Part shown: positions 1 to 9,145 of the stretch, piece by piece
Layout: every line of letters starts with the position of its first letter
How positions within the stretch are numbered: the stretch's first letter is position 1
DNA from: Sporosarcina trichiuri
GTDB lineage: Bacteria; Bacillota; Bacilli; Bacillales_A; Planococcaceae
Direction of reading: 5' to 3'
Assembly: GCF_030406775.1 (NCBI RefSeq)
Contig: NZ_CP129119.1
Location: 2,573,501-2,637,500 of the forward strand
DNA: 64,000 nucleotides
Translations under genes and position numbers: made by a program
The notes under the pieces: generated by a model
Seen by the model: only the letters and a program-made list of their open reading frames with translations
Database searches by the model: none
What the model was told of the DNA's origin: nothing

Positions 1-1
1 A

Positions 2-901
2 GAAATGGATCTTGAGACGATTGCAGGACGATTGCTCTCGGAAGACGAAAATAAGAGCGGCGGAACGGCTGAATTATCTGCATTCCGGAGCGGCGTATCG
101 CAACGTGAGTTCGAGGCGGATGTCCAGACCGCGCTCGATGTCATCCATGGCGGCGGCGCGGAGCAGATCGTCCTGTCCCGTCGGATGGAAGCGGACGTGA
201 CGGGTGATCCGCTTGCAGTCTATGAACGGCTGCGGCAGCAGAACCCATCGCCGTACATGTATTACTTGGAATCCGATGAGCAGATCATCCTCGGCGCCTC
301 CCCGGAAAGTCTTGTCAAAGTGCTGCAGGGAATTGTGCAGACGAACCCGATTGCCGGAACACGGCCGCGCGGGAGAGGCCGTCAGGACGATGAGGCGCTG
401 GAAACTTCTCTTCGGAACGATCCGAAAGAGCTGGCGGAGCACGATATGCTGGTCGAGTCGGGCAAATTGGAGATGGAGCAGTTCTGCGAAAAAGGGACTG
501 TGCGGATTGCTGCGTATCAGGAGACGATCCGGTATGAGCATGTCATGCATCTGGTCTCTGAACTGGAAGGTCAGCTCGCTCCCGGCAATCATGCGGTGGA
601 TGCCCTCGAAGCCTGTCTGCCGGCAGGGACAGTGACGGGGAACCCGAAACGCACAGCGATGGAATGGATCCGCAAGATTGAGAGAATGCCAAGAGGCGTC
701 TACGGAGGGGCAATCGGCTATATCGGTCTGAACGGCAATCTGGATGCAGCGCTCGCCATCCGGACAATGATTATCCGGAACGGCCGGGCATACGTACAGG
801 CGGGCGCCGGCATCGTAGCTGCATCGGTTCCGCACAACGAATACTTGGAAACGGTCTACAAGTCAAGATCCCTGACGGCGCTCAGTCGCCAGGACGTGTA
901 A
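2..901 (+). CDS. trpE: Anthranilate synthase component I (5' truncated by window edge)
   Basis: Catalyses chorismate plus ammonia (from the glutaminase partner) to anthranilate, the first committed step of tryptophan synthesis, in the cytoplasm. Only the C-terminal ~299 residues are present; the frame is open back to the first bases, so the ATG at 5 is internal. Visible chorismate-binding signatures are NPIAGTRPRGRG (around residue 115) and PAGTVTGNPKRTAMEWI (around residue 207). PabB and menaquinone-type synthases share this fold, but the following trpDCFBA genes make TrpE the clear choice. No trpG lies downstream, as in Bacillus, where the glutaminase subunit is shared with folate synthesis. 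Confidence 0.95.
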   Translation, partial: EMDLETIAGRLLSEDENKSGGTAELSAFRSGVSQREFEADVQTALDVIHGGGAEQIVLSRRMEADVTGDPLAVYERLRQQNPSPYMYYLESDEQIILGASPESLVKVLQGIVQTNPIAGTRPRGRGRQDDEALETSLRNDPKELAEHDMLVESGKLEMEQFCEKGTVRIAAYQETIRYEHVMHLVSELEGQLAPGNHAVDALEACLPAGTVTGNPKRTAMEWIRKIERMPRGVYGGAIGYIGLNGNLDAALAIRTMIIRNGRAYVQAGAGIVAASVPHNEYLETVYKSRSLTALSRQDV

Positions 902-957
902 ATGACAGCTGTACGACTATGAAAACATGAGATGAGAAGAGACAGGAGAGATGAGTG

Positions 958-1986
958 ATGAAAAACTCTACAGAAACAATCCGGGCGAACCGGAATTTGA
1001 CGTTCAGCGAGATGGAGCAGGCAGCAGAGGAGCTGTTCCGGGAAGAGACGGAAACAGCCGAAATCATCGAGTTCCTGAAAGCACTGGCACAGAAAGGGGA
1101 GACCGCCTCCGAAGTTGCCGCACTTGCGTCAGTCATGAATCGTCATGCCATCCGGCCGGATCTGCCGGGAACCCCCTGCTTCGATAACTGCGGCACTGGC
1201 GGCGACGGTTCCGGGAGTTTCAATATCAGTACGGCCTCAGCGTTCGTTCTGGCAGCGGCAGGCGTCCGGGTTGCAAAACACGGCAACCGGAAAGTGTCCA
1301 GCAGGGCGGGAAGTTTCGATGTACTGGAAGCTCTCGGCATTCCGAATGATCTGAGTATCGCTGAAACCGAAGGGATGATGGAGGAAACAGGGATGGCGTT
1401 CCTGTTTGCGCAAGCCTATCATCCGAAATTGAAACGGATCGGAGAAATCCGGCGGCAGATCGGCAGTCCGACAGTCTTCAACCTGGTCGGACCGCTCGCG
1501 AACCCGACGACGTTGTCATCCCAATACACGGGCATCTCCCGGAAGGAGTTCGTCATGGATTATGCAGCAGTGCTGAGTATGGCGGGACGGGAGCGGGCAG
1601 TGGTCGTCTGTGGTGCGGGCGGACTCGATGAAGCATCGCTGGCGGGCCGCAATACGCTCGTTCTGGCAGACCGCGGAGACCTGATCCCCTTCAGCCTGAC
1701 ACCGGAGGATGCCGGCCTGGCACGCGCCGGTCTTGAGGAAGTGAAGGGCGGTGATGCCGCAGAGAACGCCGGTATCATCCGCTCCGTCCTCGAAGGGAAG
1801 CAAGGTCCGAAGCTGGATATCGTGCTGCTGAATGCAGGCATCGGTCTGTTCGCGCAAGGAGCGGTTCCGACGGTGAGGGAAGGTGTCGAAGCTGCGAGAG
1901 AGTGCATCTCCAGCGGGAAGGCCGCTCAGCAGCTGTCAGACGTGATCGCCTATTGCCGGCAAGTCGGAAGAAAGGCGGTGGGGTGA
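958..1986 (+). CDS. trpD: Anthranilate phosphoribosyltransferase
   Basis: Transfers phosphoribose from PRPP to anthranilate. The protein is about 342 residues, normal for the family. The PRPP-binding loop CGTGGDGSGSFNIST (about residues 79-93), the KHGNR segment and the SRAGSFDVLEALG anthranilate-site segment are all visible. The ATG at 958 is preceded by AGGAGAG at 944-950; a GTG three bases earlier is possible but too close to the ribosome site. It is separated from trpE by 56 bp with no hairpin and its stop overlaps the trpC start (TGATG), so it is co-transcribed and probably translationally coupled. Confidence 0.96.
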   Translation: MKNSTETIRANRNLTFSEMEQAAEELFREETETAEIIEFLKALAQKGETASEVAALASVMNRHAIRPDLPGTPCFDNCGTGGDGSGSFNISTASAFVLAAAGVRVAKHGNRKVSSRAGSFDVLEALGIPNDLSIAETEGMMEETGMAFLFAQAYHPKLKRIGEIRRQIGSPTVFNLVGPLANPTTLSSQYTGISRKEFVMDYAAVLSMAGRERAVVVCGAGGLDEASLAGRNTLVLADRGDLIPFSLTPEDAGLARAGLEEVKGGDAAENAGIIRSVLEGKQGPKLDIVLLNAGIGLFAQGAVPTVREGVEAARECISSGKAAQQLSDVIAYCRQVGRKAVG

Positions 1987-2774
1987 TGACAATCCTCGAT
2001 ACGATCCTGCAAGAGAAAGAAAAGGAAGTTGCGGAGCTGCTGAAGCAAAAGGGTCCGGTCATCCATCGCACTGACAAACCGCGGCCGTCCCTGCTGCAGA
2101 CGCTGCGGAAGACGGAGCACCTGCAGGTCATTGCGGAGATCAAACGGGCCTCCCCGTCGAAAGGAGAGATCCAGGCGGCGGTGGACCCGGTGCATCAGGC
2201 AAGGCTGTACGAAGAGGCCGGTGCCGCATGCATCTCCGTCCTGACCGATTCGAAGTTCTTCAGCGGTTCCTATGACGACCTGACCGCTGCAGCAGAGGCT
2301 GTCGGAATCCCCGTCCTGTGCAAGGATTTCATCATCCATCCAGTCCAGATCGACAGGGCGAAAGCGGCAGGGGCTTCGGTGATCCTTCTGATTGCAGCAG
2401 CCTTGCCGGATGCGGAACTGACGGCTTTGTTCGAATATGCGGAATCTCTTGGACTGGAGGTGCTGATGGAAGTGCACAGTGAACAGGAGCTGACGCGTGC
2501 ACTTGGCACGGGAGCCCGGCTGATCGGCGTCAACAACCGCGACCTGCGGACCTTCGAAGTCGATCTCATCCAGACTGAAAAAATAACCGGGGCATTCCCG
2601 TTCGACGGACAGCAAGTACTTATCAGCGAAAGCGGGATTTTCGGCCCGGCTGAGGCCGAACGGGCTGCGGCAGCAGGTGCATCGGGCATCCTCGTTGGTG
2701 AAGCGCTTATGAAAAGCCCTGATCCCGTACAGATGCTGCGTACGCTCCAAGTGCAGCGGAAGGAGGACCTGTGA
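1986..2774 (+). CDS. trpC: Indole-3-glycerol phosphate synthase
   Basis: Closes the ring of carboxyphenylamino-deoxyribulose phosphate to indole-3-glycerol phosphate. About 262 residues, a single TIM barrel: VIAEIKRASPSKG near residue 47 carries the catalytic Lys, CKDFIIHPVQ near 108, GVNNRDLRTF near 180 and the phosphate-binding SGI and GILVGEALM segments near the end. The ATG at 1986 uses the A of the trpD stop codon, so initiation probably depends on translation of trpD. It is a stand-alone enzyme, not fused to TrpF as in enteric bacteria. Confidence 0.96.
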   Translation: MTILDTILQEKEKEVAELLKQKGPVIHRTDKPRPSLLQTLRKTEHLQVIAEIKRASPSKGEIQAAVDPVHQARLYEEAGAACISVLTDSKFFSGSYDDLTAAAEAVGIPVLCKDFIIHPVQIDRAKAAGASVILLIAAALPDAELTALFEYAESLGLEVLMEVHSEQELTRALGTGARLIGVNNRDLRTFEVDLIQTEKITGAFPFDGQQVLISESGIFGPAEAERAAAAGASGILVGEALMKSPDPVQMLRTLQVQRKEDL

Positions 2775-3382
2775 TGACGAAAGTGAAAATCTGCGGACTG
2801 ATGGAAGCGGCCCATGTCCGGGCAGCTGTGCAGGCCGGCGCAGATGCCATCGGGTTCGTATTCGCCCCGTCGAGCAGGCGGATCACGCCGGAAAAGGCGG
2901 CCGAGCTGGCACAGGAGATTCCGTCGGCGGTCCTGAAAGTCGGGGTGTTCGTCGATGCCCCGGCGGAAGAGATCCGGAGGACGGCTGAAATCGCCGGGCT
3001 CGATATGATCCAGTACCACGGCAGCGAAACGGAAGAGGATATGGCAATCGTCGGACTGCCGGCAGTGAAAGCGATCTCCGTCCGGACCGGCTCGGACCTG
3101 AGCAAGGCAGCCGGGAGCCGGGCCATGCCGCTGTTCGATGCCCCGGGACTTGAATATGAAGGCGGCAGCGGCCGGAAGTTCGACTGGGAGCTGCTGGAAG
3201 GGTCGGTCTTCGCGGAGCGTCCCTATATCCTCGCAGGCGGCCTGGACGCCGGGAACGTCGGCGAAGCGATCAGGCGATTGAAGCCTGCCATGGTCGACGT
3301 GTCAAGCGGTGTTGAATACAACAAGAGAAAAGACGAGCAGCTGATCCGGGCCTTCATCCGCCGGGTGAAGCAGACAAAGTGA
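2774..3382 (+). CDS. trpF: Phosphoribosylanthranilate isomerase
   Basis: Amadori isomerase converting phosphoribosylanthranilate to CdRP, the step just before TrpC. About 202 residues; the opening VKICGL supplies the catalytic Cys, AGADAIGFVFAPSSRR follows, and LAGGLDAGNV with VDVSSGVE near the C-terminus form the phosphate site and carry the general-acid Asp. The ATG at 2774 shares its A with the trpC stop and lies 7 nt after AGGAGG (2761-2766); the GTG at 2771 is an alternative start. Gene order C-F means the pathway order is reversed relative to the reactions, as in Bacillus. Confidence 0.95.
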   Translation: MTKVKICGLMEAAHVRAAVQAGADAIGFVFAPSSRRITPEKAAELAQEIPSAVLKVGVFVDAPAEEIRRTAEIAGLDMIQYHGSETEEDMAIVGLPAVKAISVRTGSDLSKAAGSRAMPLFDAPGLEYEGGSGRKFDWELLEGSVFAERPYILAGGLDAGNVGEAIRRLKPAMVDVSSGVEYNKRKDEQLIRAFIRRVKQTK

Positions 3383-3388
3383 GGAGAG

Positions 3389-4591
3389 ATGAGCATGATA
3401 CAGACAGCAGAGGGTAAAGGTAGATATGGACGGTTTGGCGGACAATACGTCCCTGAAACATTGATGGGTGCATTGGCGGAACTCGAAGAAGCGCACGAAA
3501 CGGCGATCGCAGATCAGGATTTCCATAAAGAGCTGGACGGATACCTGAAAAATTATGTCGGACGGGAGACCCCCCTCTATTTCGCTTCACGTCTGACAGA
3601 AGCTGCAGGAGGAGCCAGGATCTATCTTAAACGGGAAGACCTGAACCATACAGGCGCCCATAAGATCAACAACGCACTCGGCCAGGCACTGCTCGCAAAG
3701 CGCATGGGCAAGCGGAAAGTCGTTGCGGAAACCGGCGCCGGGCAGCACGGTGTCGCGACAGCGACCGCATGTGCGCTGCTCGGAATGGATTGTGTCGTGT
3801 TCATGGGGGAAGAGGATATCCGCCGTCAGGAGCCGAATGTGTTCCGGATGGAGCTTCTCGGTGCCAAGGTGGAATCGGTCAGCAAGGGATCCGGAACACT
3901 GAAAGATGCAGTCAATGAAGCGATGCGCTACTGGGTGGCGAATGTGGAAGACACCCATTACATTCTCGGTTCCGCACTCGGTCCTCATCCGTTCCCGAAA
4001 ATCGTGAGGGATTTCCAGCAGGTGATCGGCCGGGAGACGAAACGGCAGATCCTTGAAAAAGAGCACCGGCTTCCGGATGCGGTTGTCGCCTGCATTGGAG
4101 GCGGCAGCAATGCGATTGGCATGTTCCATCCGTTTGTGGAGGACAGGGAAGTCGCACTGTACGGCGTCGAGGCGGCAGGCGGCGGTCTGTCCACAGGCAA
4201 ACATGCATCCGCGATGGCGGAAGCGAAAGAAGGCGTGCTGCACGGAGCGTATATGTATGTACTGCAAGACGATGACGGACTTATCCAGGAAGCCCATTCC
4301 ATTTCGGCCGGGCTGGACTACCCGGCAGCAGGACCGGAACACTGCCACCTGCATGATATCGGCAGAGTGACCTACACGTCAGCAACAGATGCAGAAGCAC
4401 TGGAAGGACTGCAGCTGCTGTCACGCACGGAAGGGATCATCCCGGCGCTCGAAAGTGCGCATGCCATTCATTTCGCATGCGGGCTTGCGGGAAAGATGAA
4501 CCCGGAACAGATAGTGGTCGTCTGCCTGTCAGGCCGCGGTGACAAGGATATGCAGACCGTACGGGAAGCACTGGGAGGTGGGAACCGATGA
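3389..4591 (+). CDS. trpB: Tryptophan synthase beta chain
   Basis: PLP enzyme that condenses indole, channelled from the alpha chain, with serine to give tryptophan. At 400 residues it is standard TrpB1 length. The opening [16 protein letters not shown], the PLP-lysine motif HTGAHKINN (Lys92), [17 protein letters not shown] and the phosphate-binding [12 protein letters not shown] are intact, as is the late [17 protein letters not shown] site sits just before the ATG at 3389. The last four bases overlap trpA, consistent with stoichiometric synthesis of the alpha2-beta2 complex. Confidence 0.98.
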   Translation: MSMIQTAEGKGRYGRFGGQYVPETLMGALAELEEAHETAIADQDFHKELDGYLKNYVGRETPLYFASRLTEAAGGARIYLKREDLNHTGAHKINNALGQALLAKRMGKRKVVAETGAGQHGVATATACALLGMDCVVFMGEEDIRRQEPNVFRMELLGAKVESVSKGSGTLKDAVNEAMRYWVANVEDTHYILGSALGPHPFPKIVRDFQQVIGRETKRQILEKEHRLPDAVVACIGGGSNAIGMFHPFVEDREVALYGVEAAGGGLSTGKHASAMAEAKEGVLHGAYMYVLQDDDGLIQEAHSISAGLDYPAAGPEHCHLHDIGRVTYTSATDAEALEGLQLLSRTEGIIPALESAHAIHFACGLAGKMNPEQIVVVCLSGRGDKDMQTVREALGGGNR

Positions 4592-5370
4592 CACAGCATA
4601 CATTGACAGCTGCACTGCAAGAGAAGAAATCAGCAGGACGCCCCTTATTCGTTCCCTATATGATGGCGGGCGACGGCGGTCTCGGTATCCTGCATGAGAG
4701 GATCGGGTATCTGGAAGGGATCGGTGCGGATGCAGTGGAGCTCGGCATCCCGTTCTCCGACCCGGCCGCAGACGGGGAAGTCATCCAGGAAGCGGGCGAA
4801 CGGGCGCTGTCTGCCGGAGTGACGCTTCGCCGTGTCTTGGAGGAACTGACGATGCAGGCGCATGACGTGCCGATTGTCCTGATGACCTACTTGAATCCAG
4901 TGCTCGCATATGGTCTCTCCGAGTTTGCGGATGCCTGCGGCCGGGCTGGGGTGAAAGGGCTGATCATCCCGGATCTGCCGCATGAGGAAAGAGAAATGGC
5001 AGCGGGTGTTCTGAAAGGGACTGATATTGCGCTGATTCCGCTCATTTCCCTGACAAGTTCGAAGGAGCGGATCGAAAAGATCGCTCGTGATGCGGAAGGG
5101 TTCATCTATGCTGTGACCGTCAACGGTGTCACCGGGGTGCGCAGCGGATTTGACGGCAGCCTGTCAGGCCATCTGAAGTCATTACGGGAAATTGCCCGCG
5201 TTCCCGTGCTCGCCGGTTTCGGCATTTCATCTCCCGGGCAGATCGTTAAATTCCAACAACTTGCCGATGGCGTCATCGTCGGCAGTGCGGTGGTGAGCGC
5301 ATTCCACAAAGGGAACCCGGACACCATCCGGCAATTGGCCGAAGCGGGACGGACACCGATCCGCTCCTGA
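4588..5370 (+). CDS. trpA: Tryptophan synthase alpha chain
   Basis: Cleaves indole-3-glycerol phosphate to indole and glyceraldehyde 3-phosphate. About 260 residues, one TIM barrel. The catalytic Glu51 and Asp62 lie in [13 protein letters not shown]; the phosphate-binding GFGISSP and GVIVGSAVV segments are present near the C-terminus. It starts at an ATG overlapping the trpB stop. This is the last trp gene; no clear terminator hairpin follows before the next gene, so some read-through is possible. Confidence 0.97.
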   Translation: MTQHTLTAALQEKKSAGRPLFVPYMMAGDGGLGILHERIGYLEGIGADAVELGIPFSDPAADGEVIQEAGERALSAGVTLRRVLEELTMQAHDVPIVLMTYLNPVLAYGLSEFADACGRAGVKGLIIPDLPHEEREMAAGVLKGTDIALIPLISLTSSKERIEKIARDAEGFIYAVTVNGVTGVRSGFDGSLSGHLKSLREIARVPVLAGFGISSPGQIVKFQQLADGVIVGSAVVSAFHKGNPDTIRQLAEAGRTPIRS

Positions 5371-5458
5371 AAGATCCTTGACGGTATCGCCTTGTAAAGA
5401 GGAACGCATGAAACTTTTCCCTGTTGCATACGTACAACTTAGGAAAGGAGGGGACGGG

Positions 5459-6415
5459 ATGGACTGGAAAACAGTGAACGCCGAGCTGGTGTGGACCCAT
5501 GAAAAAGTGACGTCACTTGCAGGCTGGACGGTCGATGCAAAAGTGGTGCTGACGACATCGGCCTATTACGTGCTGGCGCAGCAGGATTTTGATGCGGAAA
5601 GTTTTCTTTGTACGATGGATGAGCTGAAAAAGAGAGCCGGCTGGCTGTCCCCGGTGCGGGGGAATTTCCTGCCGATGCTCGCGTCGTTCCTGGATACCGC
5701 CGGAATGCCGGCAGAGCAGGCTGTCAGCGGCTTGTTTGAACGGCAGCAGGTGCTGAGGAAAGCTGGATTCAAGAACACGGTCCATTCCTTCCTGGCAGCC
5801 ATGCTGATGACCCCCGTCCCCGCAACCTACCAAACCGAAGCCGTACAGGCGAAACGGCTGTACAATGAGATGAAGAAACAGCATTTCCTGCTGACGTCGG
5901 ATGAAGATTACTCTTACGCCATGCTGCTGGGCAAGCTGAACAATGATCCGGCAGAACAGGCTTCATTGATGCGCAAGTATTATGATGAGTTGAACGGAAC
6001 CGGTTTCAGGTCAGGGACGGAACTGCAATGGCTCTCGCAAGTGCTGACAATCGACCGCTGTACGTTCGAAGAAAAACGGATTGACCGTGCCAAGCAGCTG
6101 CTGAAGCATGTACATAAGCGTGTCAATCTGAAACCGATGCATTATCCGCTGATCGGTTTCATGGTCATACTGGATTGCAATGAAGCTCAGATCGAGGAAC
6201 TTATCAGTCTGGCGAACTGCCTGGCGAAAGAGGACTTGTTCAAATGGCACAAGACATTGGCCTTCTCATTCGGCACAGGGTATCTGCTGCAGCAGTACAT
6301 GGAGCAGGGCCAAGCTGCCGGGGTTCCAAGAAAACTCCAAGTGCTCATCAGGCAGGCGATCCTGGCTGCCACCATCGCAACTATCGCCGCCTCCACAACT
6401 TCCGCCCTCTCATAA
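5459..6415 (+). CDS. DUF4003-like protein of unknown function
   Basis: A 318-residue, mostly alpha-helical soluble protein with no signal peptide and no catalytic motif I recognise. The pattern (start DWKTVNAELVW, then KVVLTTSAYYVLAQQDFD, FLPMLASFLD, FLAAMLM) matches my memory of Bacillus DUF4003 proteins, which resemble helical-repeat scaffolds; that family call is from memory and not certain. The ATG at 5459 follows a strong GAAAGGAGGGG site (5442-5452); an upstream in-frame ATG at 5411 is less well placed. It follows trpA by 88 bp, but nothing links it functionally to tryptophan synthesis. The C-terminus is Ala/Ile/Thr-rich (IRQAILAATIATIAAS). Confidence 0.6.
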   Translation: MDWKTVNAELVWTHEKVTSLAGWTVDAKVVLTTSAYYVLAQQDFDAESFLCTMDELKKRAGWLSPVRGNFLPMLASFLDTAGMPAEQAVSGLFERQQVLRKAGFKNTVHSFLAAMLMTPVPATYQTEAVQAKRLYNEMKKQHFLLTSDEDYSYAMLLGKLNNDPAEQASLMRKYYDELNGTGFRSGTELQWLSQVLTIDRCTFEEKRIDRAKQLLKHVHKRVNLKPMHYPLIGFMVILDCNEAQIEELISLANCLAKEDLFKWHKTLAFSFGTGYLLQQYMEQGQAAGVPRKLQVLIRQAILAATIATIAASTTSALS

Positions 6416-6538
6416 CTTTTACTGCGACAACTGGAGGAGTCCGGACAAGTCTTCTGTAAGACGGCCCCGGGCTGCTTTTTTTGTTCGCGTTATATGATAG
6501 ACTTGATAGAAACGCAATCAATCTAAGGAGGAAACAGT

Positions 6539-7459
6539 TTGAAACTCACACCGAAACGGCTGCAGCGCGGAGATACGATCGGCATCGTCTCTCCGTCCAG
6601 CCCGCCCAATCAGGAAAGCCTGGAGCGCTCGTATGCATTCCTGGAGCAGCTGGGACTGAAGTGGAAACTTGGGGAACACGTCAAGGATGTCAACGGGTAC
6701 TTGGCCGGGGAAGATGATGACCGGCTGGCAGATATTGAATCAATGTTTGCAGATCCTGAAATCGACGGCATCATCTGTGCCGGCGGCGGATACGGTTCCG
6801 CCCGCTACGCCGACAGGCTGGATTACCAGCTGATCTCTGAAAATCCGAAAATCTTCTGGGGTTTCAGTGATATCACGTTTCTCCATACGGCGATCGCCAA
6901 GTATTCCGGTCTTGTGACGTTCCATGGTCCTATGCTCGCATCCTGTGTCGGCAAAGATACGTTCAGCGAACTGTCCGCGAAACTGTTCCGGCAGCTGTTC
7001 GAGCCGATGGAACTCCATTATTCGGAAGATATCAGTCCGCTCCGTTCAATGTCAGGAGGCGTCGTCTCCGGCGAGCTGACCGGCGGGAACCTATCCCTGC
7101 TGGCAAGCGGCATCGGGACAAAGTTCGAAATCGACACGAAGGGCAAGATCCTGCTCATCGAGGATGTCGGGGAAGAGCCGTACCGTGTCGATAACCTCAT
7201 GAACCAGCTGCGTCTCGCGGGGAAATTCGCAGACGCTGCAGGAATTGTCATCGGGGATTTCGCGGATGCTGAACCGAAGAAGAAACCGTCCCAGTCATTG
7301 GAGACCGTATTGGAGTTTTATACAGCATCACTCGGGAAACCGGTCGTCAGCGGATTCAAAATCGGTCACTGTGAACCGCATTTCGCTGTGCCGCTCGGTG
7401 CAACAGCCCGCCTGGATGCCGACGGAAAAACGCTGACGATCCTGCCAGGCGTCGAGTGA
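6539..7459 (+). CDS. LD-carboxypeptidase, S66 family (YkfA/MccF-like)
   Basis: Serine peptidase expected to remove the terminal D-residue from muropeptides during cell-wall recycling; acts in the cytoplasm (no signal peptide). About 306 residues. The N-terminal RGDTIGIVSPSSP, the nucleophile motif WGFSDIT (Ser110), the acidic IEDVGEEPYRVD segment and the C-terminal GHCEPH histidine form the S66 triad pattern. The only well-placed start is a TTG at 6539 after AAGGAGGAAACAG. The next gene, an NlpC/P60 peptidase, makes the pair resemble ykfA-ykfC of Bacillus, without the ykfB epimerase. MccF-type immunity proteins share the fold. Confidence 0.85.
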   Translation: MKLTPKRLQRGDTIGIVSPSSPPNQESLERSYAFLEQLGLKWKLGEHVKDVNGYLAGEDDDRLADIESMFADPEIDGIICAGGGYGSARYADRLDYQLISENPKIFWGFSDITFLHTAIAKYSGLVTFHGPMLASCVGKDTFSELSAKLFRQLFEPMELHYSEDISPLRSMSGGVVSGELTGGNLSLLASGIGTKFEIDTKGKILLIEDVGEEPYRVDNLMNQLRLAGKFADAAGIVIGDFADAEPKKKPSQSLETVLEFYTASLGKPVVSGFKIGHCEPHFAVPLGATARLDADGKTLTILPGVE

Positions 7460-7482
7460 AACGGAGAAGGAGCTGATTGATA

Positions 7483-8412
7483 ATGGAACAAGCAGAATCA
7501 ATGTGGGTGTGTGCCGTACCTGTAGCGACAATCTGGACATCACCGGAGTCGGTGCGTCACCCGATGGATGAGGCGGGAACCGCTGCGCCGCAGAGCATGA
7601 ATGACTGGATTTCTGCGATGACCCAGGACGACCGGTTTGCGCTCTGCAAAGAGAGCCGGGTCCAGAGCCAGCTGCTGTATGGGGAGCCGGTAATCGTCGA
7701 TTCAATCGAAGACGGATGGGCGAAAGTGATTGCGGTCTGGCAGCGTTCCGTGAAAGACGAGCGGGGGTATCCGGGATGGGTGCCTGCCGCCCAGCTGAAA
7801 GAGTCGGAACCGCTCGATGATCCGGAAGGCGTTGTCAGAACCGACGTCCCGAAGTGCCAAGTATGGCGCACGGACGGTCAGCCGGATGCACTGGTCATCC
7901 CGTTCAATTCAATCTTGCCGCTGCTCGGGATGCGGGACGGCTGGGCGGCCGTTGCAACACCCCATGGTGAGCGGCTGCTGCGGGAACAGGATATAACTGC
8001 CGCAACGTCAATCCATCATTTTCAGAAACAAACGGCTGCTGAAGCAGCGGAGCGGGCTGTCGAGTTCCTCGACCTGCCCTACTTCTGGGGAGGCATGTCC
8101 TCGTACGGGTATGACTGTTCCGGATTGACATACAATATGTTCAAGTCATGCGGGCTGTATCTCTCGAGGGACGCGGGCGATCAGGCAGCCGAAGGCGAGG
8201 CAGTCCCTGCCGATACACAGGCTGCCTGGCAGCGCGGTGATCTGCTGTTCTTCACAGGGGAGGAATCCGACCGTATTACCCATGTCGGCTTCTACTATGG
8301 AGACGGGCAGATGATCCATGCCACCTCATCGAAGCGGGGGGCCGTCGTACTTGATGAGCTGAAGAATACGGCGTATGCAGAAAGACTGTGCGCTGTCCGG
8401 CGGTATACGTAA
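7483..8412 (+). CDS. NlpC/P60 endopeptidase with SH3 domains (YkfC-like)
   Basis: Predicted gamma-D-glutamyl-diamino acid endopeptidase cleaving recycled cell-wall peptides. About 309 residues. SH3b-like segments occupy roughly residues 1-185; the C-terminal NlpC/P60 domain has the catalytic Cys in YGYDCSGLTYNMF, the His in THVGFYYGDGQMIHAT and a following polar residue. There is no signal peptide, which fits a cytoplasmic recycling enzyme rather than a wall hydrolase. The ATG at 7483 lies 10 nt after GGAGAAGGAG; a TTG six bases upstream is too close. It follows the S66 peptidase gene by 23 bp and is probably co-transcribed. Confidence 0.85.
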   Translation: MEQAESMWVCAVPVATIWTSPESVRHPMDEAGTAAPQSMNDWISAMTQDDRFALCKESRVQSQLLYGEPVIVDSIEDGWAKVIAVWQRSVKDERGYPGWVPAAQLKESEPLDDPEGVVRTDVPKCQVWRTDGQPDALVIPFNSILPLLGMRDGWAAVATPHGERLLREQDITAATSIHHFQKQTAAEAAERAVEFLDLPYFWGGMSSYGYDCSGLTYNMFKSCGLYLSRDAGDQAAEGEAVPADTQAAWQRGDLLFFTGEESDRITHVGFYYGDGQMIHATSSKRGAVVLDELKNTAYAERLCAVRRYT

Positions 8413-8466
8413 GCGGGCATAGAGTTGAAACCATGCAGAAAAACTTCACGCAGAAAGGGACTTGAC

Positions 8467-8943
8467 ATGATGGAACCACGTAAAATGAGCGAATCCAGAA
8501 CGATACAGACAAAATTGGTACTTCCGCCGGATGCGAACCACCTGGACACGATATTCGGGGGAAAGGTGCTTGCCTACATCGATGAAATTGCTGCAATTAC
8601 AGCGATGAAACATGCAAGGACACCTGTCGTCACCGCATCGATCGATTCTGTCGACTTCCTGTCGTCAGCAGTGGTGGGGGATGTGCTCGAGCTCGAAGCG
8701 AATGTCAGCTCGACAGGCCGGACATCGATGGAGGTGTACGTGATGGTGCACTCCGCCAATCCGCTGACGAACGAGCGGAAGATGACCACCGAATCCTTCC
8801 TGACAATGGTTGCGATGGGACCGGATAACCGTCCGACACCGGTGCCCGGTGTCATCCCTGAAAGCGAAGGGGAGAAACGGATTTTCGAAACAGCACCGGC
8901 CCGTCGGCTGCACCGGAGACAGCGGATGGAAATGGAACATTAA
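8467..8943 (+). CDS. Acyl-CoA thioesterase, hotdog fold (YkhA-like)
   Basis: Hydrolyses acyl-CoA to free fatty acid and CoA. About 158 residues, a single hotdog domain. The start SESRTIQTKLVLPPDANHLD followed by TIFGGKVLAYIDEIAAI, with the helix-start Asp/Glu, and ASIDSVDFLSSAVVGDVLEL is typical of BACH/YciA-type enzymes, which form hexamers. Adjacent ATGs at 8467 and 8470; the first is 7 nt from GAAAGGGA. It is separated from the peptidase gene by 54 bp. The preferred chain length cannot be read from the sequence. Confidence 0.88.
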   Translation: MMEPRKMSESRTIQTKLVLPPDANHLDTIFGGKVLAYIDEIAAITAMKHARTPVVTASIDSVDFLSSAVVGDVLELEANVSSTGRTSMEVYVMVHSANPLTNERKMTTESFLTMVAMGPDNRPTPVPGVIPESEGEKRIFETAPARRLHRRQRMEMEH

Positions 8944-8995
8944 AACAGGCTGCCTGACGGGGATGGATCTCCCGGTCGGGCAGCCTGTTCTGTTC
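8944..8995. terminator. Bidirectional terminator hairpin
   Basis: An 11-bp perfect stem (8944-8954 with 8979-8989, AACAGGCTGCC) with a partly paired loop lies directly after the thioesterase stop and is followed by a T-rich tail on the plus strand. Genes converge here: the thioesterase from the left and a small minus-strand membrane peptide from the right. Confidence 0.7.
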
Positions 8996-9086
8996 ATTTA
9001 TGATTTTTGAAAGACAGTGCGACGCCGGCCACACTTCCAACGAGGACAAAAGCGAATAGTGCAAACATAATATACACGAACCACAT
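8994..9086 (-). CDS. 30-residue single-span membrane peptide
   Basis: Reading the minus strand from 9086 gives a 30-residue peptide: MWFVYIMFALFAFVLV, then GSVAGVALSFKNHK and a TGA stop. A strong ribosome site (AAAGGAGGGG, minus strand, around 9096-9105) lies 8-9 nt upstream of the ATG. The hydrophobic stretch of about 23 residues followed by a lysine/histidine tail predicts one membrane span with the C-terminus in the cytoplasm. It stands alone between converging hairpin and mscL. I do not recognise a family. Small hydrophobic peptides like this often modulate membrane proteins, but any role here is speculation. Confidence 0.6.
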   Translation of the reverse strand: MWFVYIMFALFAFVLVGSVAGVALSFKNHK

Positions 9087-9145
9087 GAAAAAGCCCCTCC
9101 TTTACCAGGTCATTGACTCAACTGTACCATGACGGGCCCATTCCA

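Noticed and set aside
6416..6490. Terminator between the DUF4003-like gene and the S66 peptidase gene
   Set aside because: A T-run follows CCCGGGCTGC but I could not find a matching upstream arm, so no stem is claimed.
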